A stretch of DNA of 64,000 nt from Dioscorea cayenensis subsp. rotundata (taxonomy: Eukaryota; Streptophyta; Magnoliopsida; Dioscoreales; Dioscoreaceae). Shown in pieces: positions 33,947 through 46,709 of the stretch. The position numbers were made by a program, and so were the translations under genes. The notes beneath the pieces are model-generated. The model searched no databases. It was not told the origin of the DNA and saw nothing but the letters and a program-made list of their open reading frames with translations. How positions within the stretch are numbered: position 1 is the stretch's first letter; each line of letters opens with the position of its first letter. The DNA lies in NCBI RefSeq assembly GCF_009730915.1, contig NC_052478.1, positions 22,022,264 to 22,086,263 of the forward strand, given 5' to 3'.

Positions 33947-36900
33947 ATGTCATCCCAGAAAACCAGAGATCTCCAATGGACTCTGCAGGCAATAAGGTCA
34001 GGAAAGACCAACCTACAAAATATTTCCTTTTTTCACACACAATCCACATCAGGCTCCTTCCAAGAGTCGGACAATTCTTCAAGCATCAGCTTTTCTGCAA
34101 ACAACGACGACGACAATGACGGAATTAATTATTTCAACCAGCTTTTGGCTGTCCTGGCAGCAGCAGCACGGGAAACAAACCATACAACCCCAATGAACCT
34201 GTCATTTCACAGTGTAGACTGGAAGCCTGGGCCGCTCCAAAATCTCCGTTGCTTGTTGCTAGGTAAAAATAATTCAAACATCAGGCAGCTAGAGTTCCAG
34301 AGGAACATGTTTGGTGCATCAGGACTATCTGAGCTATCAGAAATGATTGGCAGAAATAACATCCTCGAAGTAGTCATATTCTCAGAGTGCCAGATTGGCT
34401 TCCTTGGAGCTAAGTTGCTAGCCTCTGCGTTAACAAAGAATGAAACACTGGAAGAGCTGCAGGTATGGGAGGACTCCATCAGCTCAAAGGGGGCCGAAGA
34501 GCTTTCGAGAATGATAGAGGTGAACTCCACGCTGAAACTGCTGACGGTTGTAGACAACAATTCTATCACTGCAACCCCACTCATCTCAGCTGTCTTGGCC
34601 AGAAACAGGGCTATGGAAGTTCATATATGGAGCAGGAGCAACAATGGCAACAGGAGTTCCAAAGTAGTCGAGTTCACACCTGAAACTAACACCCTACGAG
34701 TATATGATGTTGATCATTCAGGTTCGCAGAGGATAGCTTGTGCTCTGGGATTGAATGCAACAGTGAGGACCCTGGATATGACTGGAATCAGGCTTAAATC
34801 AAAATGGGCTAGAGAGTTCAGATGTGTTTTGGAGCAAAACAGGACCCTCAAGGAGGTCGTCTTATCAAGAACTTGCCTCAAAGATAAGGCCATCGTATAC
34901 ATAGCTGCCGGGTTTTTCAAAAATCGCTTCTTGTCCAAACTTCATTTGGATGGAAACTGGTTCACAGGAATTGGTGTGGAACATCTGTTATGCCCTTTGA
35001 GCAGATTCTCCCCGTTTCAAACACAAGCAAACACCACCCTCACTTGGCTCTCTTTCGGAGGGGTAAAGACCAAGATTGGTAGAGGAGGTGTCATAGCTAT
35101 CTTGAAGATGCTGGAAACAAATCAAACAGTTACTCATTTCAGCATCTATAACGATACCAGCTTGAAACCGGAAGATGCTGTGAAAATCTTCAGGAGCCTG
35201 GAAAGAAATGCCACTTTGAGGTGCCTGTCATTCAGATGCTGCAGAGGGATTCAAGGCGAGATGGTGCTGCAAAGCGTGATGGACACCTTGCAAGTTAATC
35301 CATGGATTGAGGAGATTGATCTCACTGGAACACCATTGCACGATGCAGGGAAAGCAGATCGGATTTATGAGAAGCTTGGCCAGAACTCCAGTCTGGTTCC
35401 AGAGAAAGACCTGCTCAATGATTTGCAACTCACAACACCAACCTTTTGCAGAGTCTTCTTTTGTGGGCAAGAATTTGCAGGTAACAACATTTTCTTCGCA
35501 TATTAGTAAACCACCAATATATGATATCTGCAGTACATTCTTCTAAATTTTATTCATGTAAAGCATGTATCAATCATGGTGGTAGGTATCATCGTAAATA
35601 CAAAACCATAAACAGAACCAACTAACTCCATCAGAACAGCAACCGTTGAATCTGCTAATTCTTTCTCTCCATTAAAATCTTAACTTAATTTTCACTCAAG
35701 ACCTGGTGAAAAATGATTTGTATGGTCATGTAGGTAAAAACTCTCTCTGCAACTCCATATTGCATAATCTCGACTCTTCGAGGTTAACTTACACAGATGC
35801 ATTGAGAACTTTGGTGAATCCAGTTGAGCAGATTGTAAGATCTTCAGATATCAAAATAAAGACTTCCCAGGATGGTGACATCAAAATTTCAATCTGGAAT
35901 CTTGCTGGCCAACATGAGAACTTTGCATTGCACGATCTCATGTTTCCGGGCCATGGAAGCCCCTCGTTTTTTCTTATAGTATCCAGCATGTTTAGAAAAC
36001 CTGCAAACAGAGAGCCCAAAACCCCAGAAGAGGTTGAAGCCGATCTCCTTTACTGGTTAAGATTCATAGTCTCAAACTCGAGAAGAGCAGATACGAGATC
36101 CAAGCTACCACATATAACCATAGTTCTCACCCACTATGATAAGGTGTCCCAGCAGCAGTCAGGGCATTTGCAAACAATTGCTAGTTCTGTTCAGAGACTC
36201 AGGGAGAGATTCCAAGATTCCACGGATTTCTATCCAACAGTATTCACTGTAGACGCAAGATCATCTGTTTCCGTAAGCAAACTCACGCATCACCTTAGAA
36301 TGACCAGCCGGACAGTAGTGCAAAAAGCTCCACAAGTTTACCAACTGTGCAATGACTTGATAAAACTAATAGCAGAATGGAGGTCACAAAACTTCAACAG
36401 ACCAGTCATGAGATGGAGCCAGTTTTGTGAGTTGTGCCAGCTTAACATCCCAGCCTTGAGAATCCGATCAAGGCGTGATAATATGGGGTCGGTGGACATG
36501 CGAAGACGAGCTGTGGCAACTTCTTTGCAACATGTTGGTGAGGTCATTTTCTTTGAGGAGCTTGGATTTCTGATTTTGGACTGTGGCTGGTTCTGTGGTG
36601 AAGTACTTGGCCAATTGGCAAAGTTAAATGCTACCAAGAACAGTACAACAGAAGGCAATGGGTTCATAAGCAAGAAAGAACTGGAGAAGATATTAAGAGG
36701 GCGACTGCAGAATCAAATTCCTGGGATGGGCTCCAAAGTATTTGACAATTTGGAGGCTGGTGATCTCATTAAGATGATGCTCCAACTAGAACTGTGCTAT
36801 GAGCAAGATCCGGGCAATCCAAATACCATGCTACTGATCCCAGGCCTTCTTGAAGAAGGGAGAGGGAAGTCTCAGAAATGGCAACTGAACACACCTGAAT

Positions 36901-38639
36901 GTGTTTATGTAGGAAGGCGTTTGGAATTTGACAACTCAAGGCAAATGTTTCTGACGGCAGGCTTCTTTCCAAGACTACAGGTATTATTTTATCCTTTCCC
37001 CCTTTTTGTAATAACAGTATCTTGATAACTTAACTAACAACTACATCTGAGAGTGAAAAATGATGATGGAGGAATTTAATCATGACTCAATATCGTACTC
37101 ACTTAATTTGCCATTGCCATCTTTCTGTTCCCCACTTTTGATATCAAGGGAATTACGATTCCAATCCAATCTAACATTTCCAAGTATCTCATAATTTACC
37201 ATACTTGTACTGAAAAACTGCAGGTGCATCTCCACAACAAAATTTTCAGATTAAAGAACCAGCAAGGCGCAATCTACAGCTTAGAGAAAAACCTAATATT
37301 AATAGAGATTAACGGAATCCACGTGAGGGTAGAGCTTGGAGAGCAACTCAGCTACTACTACATAGACATTCTGGGTTGCTCTGCTAAGACTCAGAACATC
37401 AATGAAATGTTGAGGCTCTTTCACCAACTCATAATACCCACAATCCATAGTCTGTGCCCAGGCATCACAGTAACTGAGAGCATTCTTAGACCAGATTGTG
37501 TCAAATACCTTCTACCATCCAGCTTAAGGAGAACACAGTGCGTCCCTCTGCAGCGACTAAAACAGGCACTGCTCTCCATGCCCGCAGATAGCATGTACGA
37601 CTATCAGCATACCTGGGTCTCACTAATGGATGGAACCAGAACCATTTTACGATCAGGATTTGATTATGCCCGGAATCTTCTTTCGGATGAAGACTTTCGA
37701 GAGGTGCTGCATCGGCGGTATTATGACCTGCACCATCTTGCTAGAGAAGTGGCAGTACCACTGGCACCATCTGAGAACCAGGAGGCGCCCACAGCAGCTG
37801 CTGATCACATGGTTGAGCCCTCTCTTTCAGGCATTGCCCAGGGTGTAGAAACTATTTTACAGAGATTGAAGATTATAGAGCAGGGTATCAAGGATCTGAA
37901 GCAGGAAATACAAGGGCTCAGGTACTATGAGCATCGCCTTGTGATTGAGCTTCACAGGAAGTTGGACTACTTGGTGAACTACAACATCCAGCTGGAAGAG
38001 AGAAAGGTGCCTCAGTTTTTCTATTTCGTCCAGGTACAGAATTATACCAAGAGGCTAGTGACAAAATTGTTTTCTGGCATGACAGCTCTGCGGCTGCACA
38101 TGCTGTGTGAATACCGGAGAGAAATGCATGTGGTGGATGACCAAATGGGTTGTGAACTGATGCAAGTAGACAATCAGGCACTCAAGTGCTTGCTCCCTTA
38201 CATGAGCAAATTTATGAAACTGTTAACATTTGCTCTGAAGATTGGGGTACATTTAGCCGCCGGCATGGGAGAGATGATACCTGATTTGAGCAGGGAAGTA
38301 GCTCATCTAATTGATTCATCCTTCCTTTATGGAACAGCAGCCATAGCCGCAGGGGCTGTGGGAGGAGCTGCAGCACTTGGAAGGGCAAGAGGAACCCAAA
38401 GCAGAGGTTCGCTGAACCCAGAGAGTTCAATAAACAGCAGGAATATTTCTCAGGACATCAAAGCTGCTCAGCAGTGGCTCGTGGATTTCCTGAAAGATCA
38501 AAAGATTGCTACTGGGAAAGACATAGCACAGAGGTTTGGGTTGTGGAGGGTGAGATACACTGATACTGGACATATTGCCTGGATATGTCGGCGACATAAA
38601 GAAGCCAGAGGAATACAAGTCGTTGAAGTGCCTATCTGA
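33947..38639 (+). CDS. TRN1: TORNADO1-like protein (LRR plus Roc-COR-like domains)
   Basis: Plant TORNADO1/LOPPED1, needed for leaf and root patterning and auxin-related cell arrangement (Arabidopsis knowledge). Three exons, 33947-35480, 35734-36980 and 37224-38639, total 4197 nt or 1398 aa; Arabidopsis TRN1 is about 1380. Residues from about 90 to 490 are ribonuclease-inhibitor-type leucine-rich repeats. A Roc-like GTPase region follows: P-loop GQEFAGKNS split by intron 1, G3-like WNLAGQ, and G4-like LTHYDK. A COR-like region comes next, with a helical C-terminus (coiled coil around LQRLKIIEQGIKDLKQEIQ and an Ala/Gly-rich hydrophobic segment near residues 1300-1330). The frame is intact and both introns have GT-AG ends. 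Converges with the LOG-like gene. Confidence 0.93.
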
Positions 38640-39432
38640 GCTCCACTTTCAGAATGATTTGCTAGCAACTGGAGCAGGTGCGTGCCATTTATGAATGGAA
38701 ACATGGTAACTGACATGCCGATGTGAATATTAGTTATATATACACTGTAGAATGTGTTTATTATCAGCCCATCTACCTCTGAACACTCATCAGAACCTCC
38801 TTTTGTGAGAAAAATAAACTAGGGTACTTTCAATGCATTGTGGAGAAAATAATATCCAACAAATGTATGCCACTTAGCTTGCTTGTGACTGCTACTTTTG
38901 CTAGAATTAGAGAGATCTTCATTTGGCATTACGTTTGCTTATTGTAAACAGCTGCTGCAGGCTGATTAAGAAGGCTTGTCCAAATGACCAAACCTAAACC
39001 TCTCTGAGTACCTACTATAACAGAAGTGTCTCTCATCAACTGGTCTGTTTCCATACAAACAGAAGAATCCCATGCATGACAATCATCAGAGAGAAGAAAA
39101 CAAAATAGAACAAAACCACACCGCCTGCCCATTGTTAATTTCAAGATCCCACATAACAGCACCAACTCAAAAACACAGTATCTGTCAATACACCTAGAAA
39201 TTGAAAATGCTGACTTGCAAGAGCCAACATAAAGGATGTAATCATGCAATACACTGTTCATCACCTCATCAGTGAAAATCAACTATTCAAGACGGAAGAA
39301 TTGTTTCTGCAAATTAGTCACACAGGACTGCATATATTGGGAAAAAGAACTTGGGGGAGTGATTTCTCTTTCCTGGGGAATCAATCAGTTGGCAGGTGGG
39401 CTGCAAGGAATGAAGACTATGCATCCAAAATA
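38640..39432. other. Convergent 3' spacer between TRN1 and the LOG-like gene
   Basis: Both neighbouring genes end into this 793-bp interval, so it should hold two 3' UTRs. Nothing else recognised. Confidence 0.55.
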
Positions 39433-41241
39433 CTATGATGCCATCCCAGGTTGCACGCTATCTCCAATATTGAAGTCCCTTTTGCTTTGGGGAAGGCTAT
39501 AGAAGTCAGCCAAGTACTCCAACGCCTCCAAATTTCCATCACACACCTTCCACAATGATGCAACCTCTCCTCGTGCAACTGTTCCCCACTTCTCACAATC
39601 ATCGAAAAAATCTAGCAGCTTCGAATAAAATGAATCATAATTCAAAAGAAGGAATGGCACAGGTAGGTTGGAGCCTATCCTTTCCAGCTGAATCAAGGCC
39701 AGGATCTCAAATATCTCATCCAATGTGCCAATCCCACCTGGAAAAGCAACCACAGCTGTCATATCTGATGGTTTATTCCTTACCGCAGCATCCACCAACC
39801 CATGCTTCCTTGCTGAGAAGAATCTGTTATTTATGTTTCACATTACGGAGATCTGTGAGTTTCATCATGCAGTAGTTTTGCCATGGATCACTCAGTAGCT
39901 ATTTACCTGCATGTAAGATATGTTTCAGGAGGAAGGTAAGGGTGGAAATTAGAGGTTGTCCATTCACCCGCCTCTTTTGCTATTTTGAATCCACCAACTG
40001 GCTTCTTTGCTTCAAGAGCTCCCTTGACAGCCGCGTCCATGAGACCAGGACCTACTCCTGTCCATGTGGTGCAGTTCAGTAGTTTTGCAATCTTCAATAA
40101 TAACACCACAAGTTTCAATTCAGAAAGCAAGTAGAATATTTATAATAGCATGTGTATTTTCATGGAGATGTTCGCACTGCATTCTAGTGACGGGCATAAT
40201 GAATTTGCTACTAGTGTAATCTTAAAATTTACCTCTCCATTGGGCAAAAACAATGTGGCATTTGGTGTGTGTCTTGGATACACATACAGCTGAACCATGA
40301 AGTCTAACAGTATCTTAACTTTTCTAGTGAATGATATAGTCCTTTTTATAGCATACTTGCAACAATTAAGAGCTAGAAGCAGTTCAAGAAATTGAAGATG
40401 AATATGTATCCAAAAGCAAAACATGAAAGTTAGAATGAATCAAATTACCCATCAAGCATCAGATAACACAGGCCATATATCCATGACATGTCAAAAATTC
40501 GCAAGAAGAGGTAAACATGAGTTCTCTGCAGAGCATAATGTTTTCATTTAGAAAATTTGACAATGGTTCAGATCAAATCAATCACCAGCTTATACAGAGA
40601 GCATTGACATCAGCTGGTGGGTTACAGGGTTAGAGTCACAAAGCATGATCATGATGATAAAAGAGAGAGTTGGTGGCTGGAGCCTGGAGGTAGGTAGATA
40701 TGAGGTGATAAGAGACTGACCTCCCTTGCCAATTCAAGTGCTTGTAAGTAATGAGGATGGCCAGTGTTTACTCTGGAAGAACCCAAGTAAACGGCCCCAC
40801 GCCCCAACCTGTGAATCAGTTGGTAGCATCTCTCAATCTCCTTCCTCACCTTGTTATGTATCAGTATTACAAGAGGATGAGTGAATGAATTACAGTGAAA
40901 TGAGTGGCTGGCGCCATCACGATCTCCACTCTACTGAAATAGAATAGTGATACGAGAGACATGATGATACTGACGGTGATGGATGATGATGCAGTTACCT
41001 GGAGGGGGCTGCTTCTATCAGACCAGTCAGGAAAGTCGTGCGTGTTCAGAGCTCTACACATGGAAGATGTATGATGATGATGCTGCTGCTGATGATGATG
41101 ATGATGCGGTGATCCTCTCCTCCCTCTCAGTCCTAGAGATGCTTGACCAAACAAGCAACAATTGTTCTGCTTCATAACGAGCTGACGACGACGGCAAGGG
41201 TTGCCACAAGGTGAAGGCGATAGCATGCTTATGGAGCCCAT
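39433..41241 (-). CDS. LOG-family protein (cytokinin riboside monophosphate phosphoribohydrolase-like)
   Basis: Rossmann-fold LOG/'lysine decarboxylase-like' family; canonical LOGs release free cytokinin bases from riboside 5'-monophosphates. Four exons, 41241-40999, 40849-40721, 40091-39907 and 39823-39433, total 948 nt or 315 aa. The family motif PGGxGTxxE is present as PGGIGTLDE (214-222), and GVGPGLMDAAVKGALEA matches the substrate-loop region. The protein is longer than classical LOGs (about 210-230 aa) and has an extra C-terminus, so it belongs to the separate plant clade of At1g50575 type, whose substrate is not established. The N-terminal 80 residues are low in acidic residues, with Cys/Arg and a His5-Gln3-His4 tract (46-57) encoded by a trinucleotide repeat; a plastid transit peptide is possible. 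The start is chosen as the first ATG that joins in frame. Confidence 0.85.
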
Positions 41242-41330
41242 CCAAACACCAATCCCTCTCTTTCTTCTTCTCCTTCTCCTTCAAACACCAATCCCTCTCC
41301 TTCTCCTTCTCCTTCTCCTTCTCAGGATTG
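41242..41330 (-). repeat. Duplicated purine-rich leader of the LOG-like gene
   Basis: On the plus strand AAACACCAATCCCTCTC occurs twice (41245 and 41283), each followed by a CTTCTC(C) run. In the transcript this gives a GAGAAG-rich 5' leader, with a unit of about 39 bp repeated in tandem. Confidence 0.6.
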
Positions 41331-41474
41331 ACTACTGGACAACGCCCCCACGCGATCGAACCAATTGATACCAGCGAAGAACCCCAGGGAACAAGCGAAT
41401 CGCATTCCCTCGTTGCAAGTTAATAAAAAAGACCCAAAAATACCAAAATAGGTTCTCCTGTCAGCTATTTAGAC

Positions 41475-41997
41475 AATCTCCAACCCACAATCCCGAATCT
41501 CAAATTTGGTCTTCCTACAAAAAATTTTACTCCAACCACAAATCTCAAATTTTACCCCCAAAAACAAAATATTCTTATAATATTCTTTTCATATATTATT
41601 TTATTATTATTTAATAAAGATATTTAAAATTAATCATGTTAACATAAATTAATTAAACATTAATTACAATTTATAAATAATTTATTAAAAAATATAACTT
41701 AAAAAATTGTACAACTATATTTTTAAATTTATTAATTAAATATATATTAATAATTAACAATGTTATTTATTAATTAAAAAATAATTATTATTGATTATTA
41801 ATTAATTACACACAAATTAATATTATAAATAACTACTTATAATTATATTAATTGATTAATAATTTTATATTTTCCATTACAATAATAAAAAAATATAAAA
41901 ATAAAAAATATAATTAAAAAATAAAAAATAATGTGGTCACACTATTACAACCCCAAATTTGGAGTAAGATTTGAGTGTGGGTTAGAGTATTCTACAC
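41475..41997. mobile_element. Possible MITE with imperfect terminal inverted repeats
   Basis: The left part reads ATCTCCAACCCACAATCC...CTCAAATTTGG from about 41475. The complement of the right end reads ATACTCTAACCCACACTC...CTCCAAATTTGG back from about 41997. The interior is extremely AT-rich and non-coding. No TSD could be fixed. Class uncertain. Confidence 0.4.
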
Positions 41998-42110
41998 CAT
42001 ATGGTGTAGAATACTCTAACAAAACCCAAATTTGAGGTCCCACATTATTTTTTATTTTTTAATTATATTTTTATTTTTTATTTTTTATTTATTCCCAAAT
42101 TCTATATGAA
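41880..42110. repeat. Fold-back repeat with perfect 40-bp palindrome
   Basis: 41981-42020 is a perfect palindrome: GTTAGAGTATTCTACACCAT followed directly by its complement, centred at 42000/42001. The flanks also pair imperfectly: AATAATGTGG with CCACATTATT (or CCCACATTATT), then a mirrored TATAATTAAAAAATAAAAAA arm. The total fold-back is about 230 bp. It overlaps the right end of the MITE-like unit. Confidence 0.85.
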
Positions 42111-43095
42111 TCCCAGCCGGCTGATATTAATAATAATTCAATAACTACCTTACCATCTAAAATAAAATTCAAGTTAAGAGATTGTATATTTGAACATTAT
42201 TCGCATATCATGTTCACCTGCACCTTTAGGCTTTAGAAGCTGATGATGTCTTTATTATTCAAAAATCAATGCTTAATTATATTCAAAAGAACATATTTGC
42301 CTCTAGTCTTGGGTGGAAAACCTCTTCATCACCTTCTACATTGGTTTGAATTTGGAAACTTGGAATTAAGATAACCAAAAAACACAAAAAAAGAAATTTC
42401 TGCCAACAGAGTTTATAATACAAAGATTTATTTGGCCTTGTCATTTTTTATTTTTAAAAAAAAAGTACAAATCAAGTTATTTATAAGCAGCCCAAGCTTT
42501 GGTATTTAGCTAAGCTCAAATCAAGCCAATCAATAGCCCAAAATATATAAATACATTATACCGTTATATATATATATATATTCATAATATAATTTATTAT
42601 TATTTTGAAAATACCATATAATTTATATAATTTATTTTTAAAAATAAAAATCACGCTATGAACTTTTTAGTTGTAAATTAAATCTATAAATTTAGATCAA
42701 ACTCAGCCCTTCTATAGCCCTCCGAATAAGAGACATTCCCAAAAATGACTTATACAACTCACACTGCAAGGGACAATAAGATAGCCCTGCCATTTCCCAC
42801 AGAGTTCTCTCACAAACAGATAGCATTCTGGCAAACCAATCACATGACCACATAACCTGATAGCGTTCTTCTCTTAATAAATAGATACCATGGTCCATGG
42901 TGGCTCTCCCCCCCAAAAAAATAAAATAAAATAAATACCACCATATCAAGGCTCTCCCAAAACTATGTTTTCAGGTAGTTCTTGCCAGAATATTATGAGA
43001 ACATGACCTATAAATTAATAACAAGCTAACTGATTAAATACTCCATATTCAACTCAAAGCCCCAGATTCACAAAGTTGTTCCCTTCTTTCAGGAA
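42111..43095. other. AT-rich spacer
   Basis: Between the fold-back repeat and the 3' end of the inositol monophosphatase gene. Contains a TA run near 42565; no gene seen. The part near 43000 is likely 3' UTR. Confidence 0.5.
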
Positions 43096-46000
43096 TCAGG
43101 ATTGATGCTCTTCCATAGTCTCCCTCAGCGCAAGTGAGAACCTCTCCTTCAAATGGCCATTTGATGCTGCCACCCTCTGGGACATGATGTCAAAATCACC
43201 TCCATACCTAATGAACAAAAATATCATATTCTGATCAAGAATTCTAAGTTAACATTGCATAGCAATTGCCCTGTATCGCATGCCCATATTCCACATAGTT
43301 CATATATTTCAAGTACTCACGGGTCAAACACAAGACCTCCAGCTTCCCTAACAATCACAGCCCCAGCAGCAACATCCCTAAGCGCATTAAATTAATCACA
43401 TAGTTCTGGAAACAATTTCTTGTCACGTAAGTCTAAAATAGAATGAAACGCTTTATAAACCTACCAAGGCCCACCAAATCCAATCTCATAGCAGATATCA
43501 AGCCTACCACAAGCAATGCCACAAAGGTTCAAAGCACAGGAGCCACTCATCCTAAGAGATCTCACCTGTTGGTAAAAACTAACAAAATTCATCAATGTCT
43601 GATCCAAGCCACAATTCCAGAAAAATAAGTGTTTACCTTGAACAGGAGGCTGTTAATTCTGTTGGTGGTAGTATTTACTGTCAATGCATCACGCTTAGTC
43701 CCCACCTGATCAAATGTCACTCATCTGGGTTACCATATCCCTTCTACTAAAGAAAAAAACCATTTTTCTTTGAATAGACTACCGGTGCAAAGGAGACGAG
43801 GATCTATCAAGTAAGGTGCTAGAGAGTAGAGATATAATTGGACAAGGAATTGATGCTCCATGAAAGGATATGATTGCCAATCTCCTAACTGTAGGAGGGC
43901 ATGGAAAGAAAATTGATGTTTAGAAATCAAAGTTGAACAAAATACAGATTAAATGGCGATGGGTGGACTTCTGTGACTGGAGATTTTTTAGAAAGTTCCA
44001 TGCAGAAGTTCTCACTATAATAGAACCTCAAGCAGGAAGATGAACTATGTGGTCTGCAGCATGATAGTGCAACTGCAAGAGGTTTTAAAACTTGTTCTTC
44101 AAATAAAAAAACAATCCATTGAAGGCATGAACTAGCATCGCAAAGGTGGTAGGACAACAGCAGGTTTATTATTTGGAATGCAATGAGAGATTTTAGAAAG
44201 TTCACATACTCTACCCCTCAAGCTTCTAGAAATGATTACCTGGGTTGTTGATGGAGTATTGGAAACGCTTTATCATATAGATTGATAGATACAAGAAGCA
44301 AGAGCATTTTGCACATGCATGGTTGGACATGATCCAACCGAACATGTTCCTCGTATTATATTTGCAGCAAAGTAGAAACTAGAAAGTAGGAACAACAAAG
44401 GGGAAAGAGAGAGCATGATGAAGGAAACACTCTCAGATTATGGCAACCTTCCTATATAAGGATGTTCCACTAGGCCATTTATTGTGAAATCAGTTAGAGT
44501 GATAAGCTGATCTTTATCCTCAGAAAAACCTTAAGCAGCCACTTTTAAGAAATAATATGCAAAAGGGAAGAAGAATGATATCATGAATTCATTGAGAAAG
44601 AAAGTGGCGAAATTGCTAATGAGAATAACAGACTATGGGTAAAGGCAAGTGGTTTGTCAGTTGCTGAAGAGCCAGTGTGTAGGTGTGCCACGGATGGATG
44701 GTGGAGTGAACTAATGGGTGAAGGCACTGTTGATTTGGAGTGTTTTCTCAAATATATAATTCTGACTCAACCACTCAACCAGCAGTAGATCCCTTTGTTT
44801 TTTTTGTGGGGGTAGGGGCAGGGATAGTTCAATATGTAATCAATTATAACATAAGCTACTTCATATGAAGTGTATATATAAGGGCGCTAGAGTTACAATA
44901 AATCAATTATAGTTCATGCCATACAACAATGCATGCAGCAGGTTCAATAAAGACTGTGCACTCACCTCTGTTGCGAGAAGGGACTTCACCAGTTCGGTTT
45001 GAGAAGATGCTGATACAATATCCATATCAAACATCAGTGACTTGAGCTGAACATGTTACAACAGAAGATATCGAAAAAAATGGTAGATGATATCCTGATA
45101 CACAAGGCTTACATAGCCAAGGGGTTTGTAGAGAGCAAATATAGAAAACTAGACCCCGCAATCTACATATGGACTAGGGGGAGACATTTTCCTCTTATCT
45201 AGACTGGAAAATATAGTTTCAAATATAAAAAGATGAATGATAATTAAAAATAAAAATGGGAATTTACTCTTACCTTTTATGGGATTTCCATTGAGGTAAG
45301 CACCTTGTCCATGAACTCCGGTGAAGAGCTAAAAGTTGAAGAATGAATGAGCTTAATTTAAACTAGGCATTTTACATTTTCAGACATTATTAGCTGTATA
45401 TAGACAGGAAAACCATGAACTTGATAGCGGCAAAGAAAACTCGAAATACCTCATCAATTATTGGATTGTAAACAACGCCAACAGAAGGAACCTTTCCGAT
45501 TGTAAGACCAATGGACACACAAACAAAAGGAAATCTGCAAGATACTTGGATTACTAGCTGAGAAAGAAAGAAATGTGACAAGAGGAAGGCAGCAAGATTT
45601 TTTTCTTTTCTTTCTTTCCTTTTCTTTTACTTATTTTATTTTGTGTTTTCTCTGAAAGAGGAGCTTCAGTTACCCATGAACAAAATTAGTGGTTCCATCA
45701 AGAGGGTCGACAATCCATGTGGGATCATCAGTCAGCTCATCAGTTCCATATACAGCAGATGTTTCTTCACCAATGAACTGCCACAGAAGAAAACCAAAGG
45801 ATTAAATATTAAGAATTGTGAAGTTATGAACTTCAAAGTGTCTGATAAATGAATTTTGTGAGGCAGAATTCACCTTATGCTCAGGGTAGTGTTTCTTAAG
45901 GTGGTCGAAGATGAGGCGTTCACATGCCTTGTCTGTTTCTGTCACCAAGTCCACCTACATATCAAATGAAAGGATTGAAATAAACCATTTAAACTAATTA

Positions 46001-46640
46001 ACGTATCATGGTTTACCAATTATCAATTTTTTTAGCAGAAAATCCAAGATCATTGTGTCCATATAGAAGTCATGGATGCCCATCGTTGAACAGGATTGGG
46101 ACATAAATAGGTCAAAACAATCCACAATTGGAAAAAGAAAACAAATAAAAAAAAACTTGCTCTTTAACATCCGGTACAAAGAAAGAATGTCAGGGAGATC
46201 TAAAATATGTTTTCCACAACCGCACATTTCAAGGAAAAGATGAGGTGAAGACGCCCAAGCAAGCATCCGGTATAATATAAGTATGTAAAAGCCGCAAAAA
46301 TCAAGAAAGCTTCCAAGAAGAAAAACAGAAAGGGAACCTGGCCTTTGTGCTCGACATTCTTCTTCTGGTGGAACCCTTGGCGAATAATCTGAGGTTAAAA
46401 AGGAATAAGATTGCTTTGTAAACGAAAAAAGAAAGAAAAAATTACAAAAAGTTTGTGAATCGAACTTCTCCTGCGCTCTTGGCGGCGTCAACGGCAACGG
46501 CCAGGAATTCTGCGAGAGAATCTAAAATTCGCCACAAGTCCAAAAAAAAAGAAAAAAAAGAATGAGTTTATTTATTTATTTATTTTCGATCAGATTTATT
46601 TGTCGTGAAAACAAAATAACAAAACAAGCTTCTTGAGATC

Positions 46641-46688
<48 letters not shown>

Positions 46689-46709
46689 GCACGTACCAAT
46701 GTCACCCAT
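43096..46709 (-). CDS. VTC4: Inositol monophosphatase / L-galactose-1-phosphate phosphatase
   Basis: Mg-dependent, Li-sensitive phosphatase family. The plant VTC4/IMP enzyme dephosphorylates myo-inositol phosphates and L-galactose 1-phosphate (ascorbate route), in the cytosol. Twelve exons: 46709-46697, 46521-46466, 46388-46338, 45954-45874, 45777-45674, 45534-45450, 45328-45274, 45009-44966, 43705-43637, 43565-43465, 43377-43321 and 43207-43096. Sum 828 nt or 275 aa; the Arabidopsis protein is 271. Metal site: E71-E72, then the motif DPLDGTTN with D91 and D94, and the second signature WD with D221 in [17 protein letters not shown]. The first coding exon is only 13 nt. Intron 8 (43706-44965) is by far the longest. 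No C-terminal chloroplast-type or IMPL features, so the cytosolic IMP type is preferred. Confidence 0.93.
46647..46685. repeat. GA/CT microsatellite in VTC4 intron 1
   Basis: About 19 GA units. In the transcript this is a CU run that starts about 11 nt after the first donor site (GT at 46696-46695). Confidence 0.85.
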
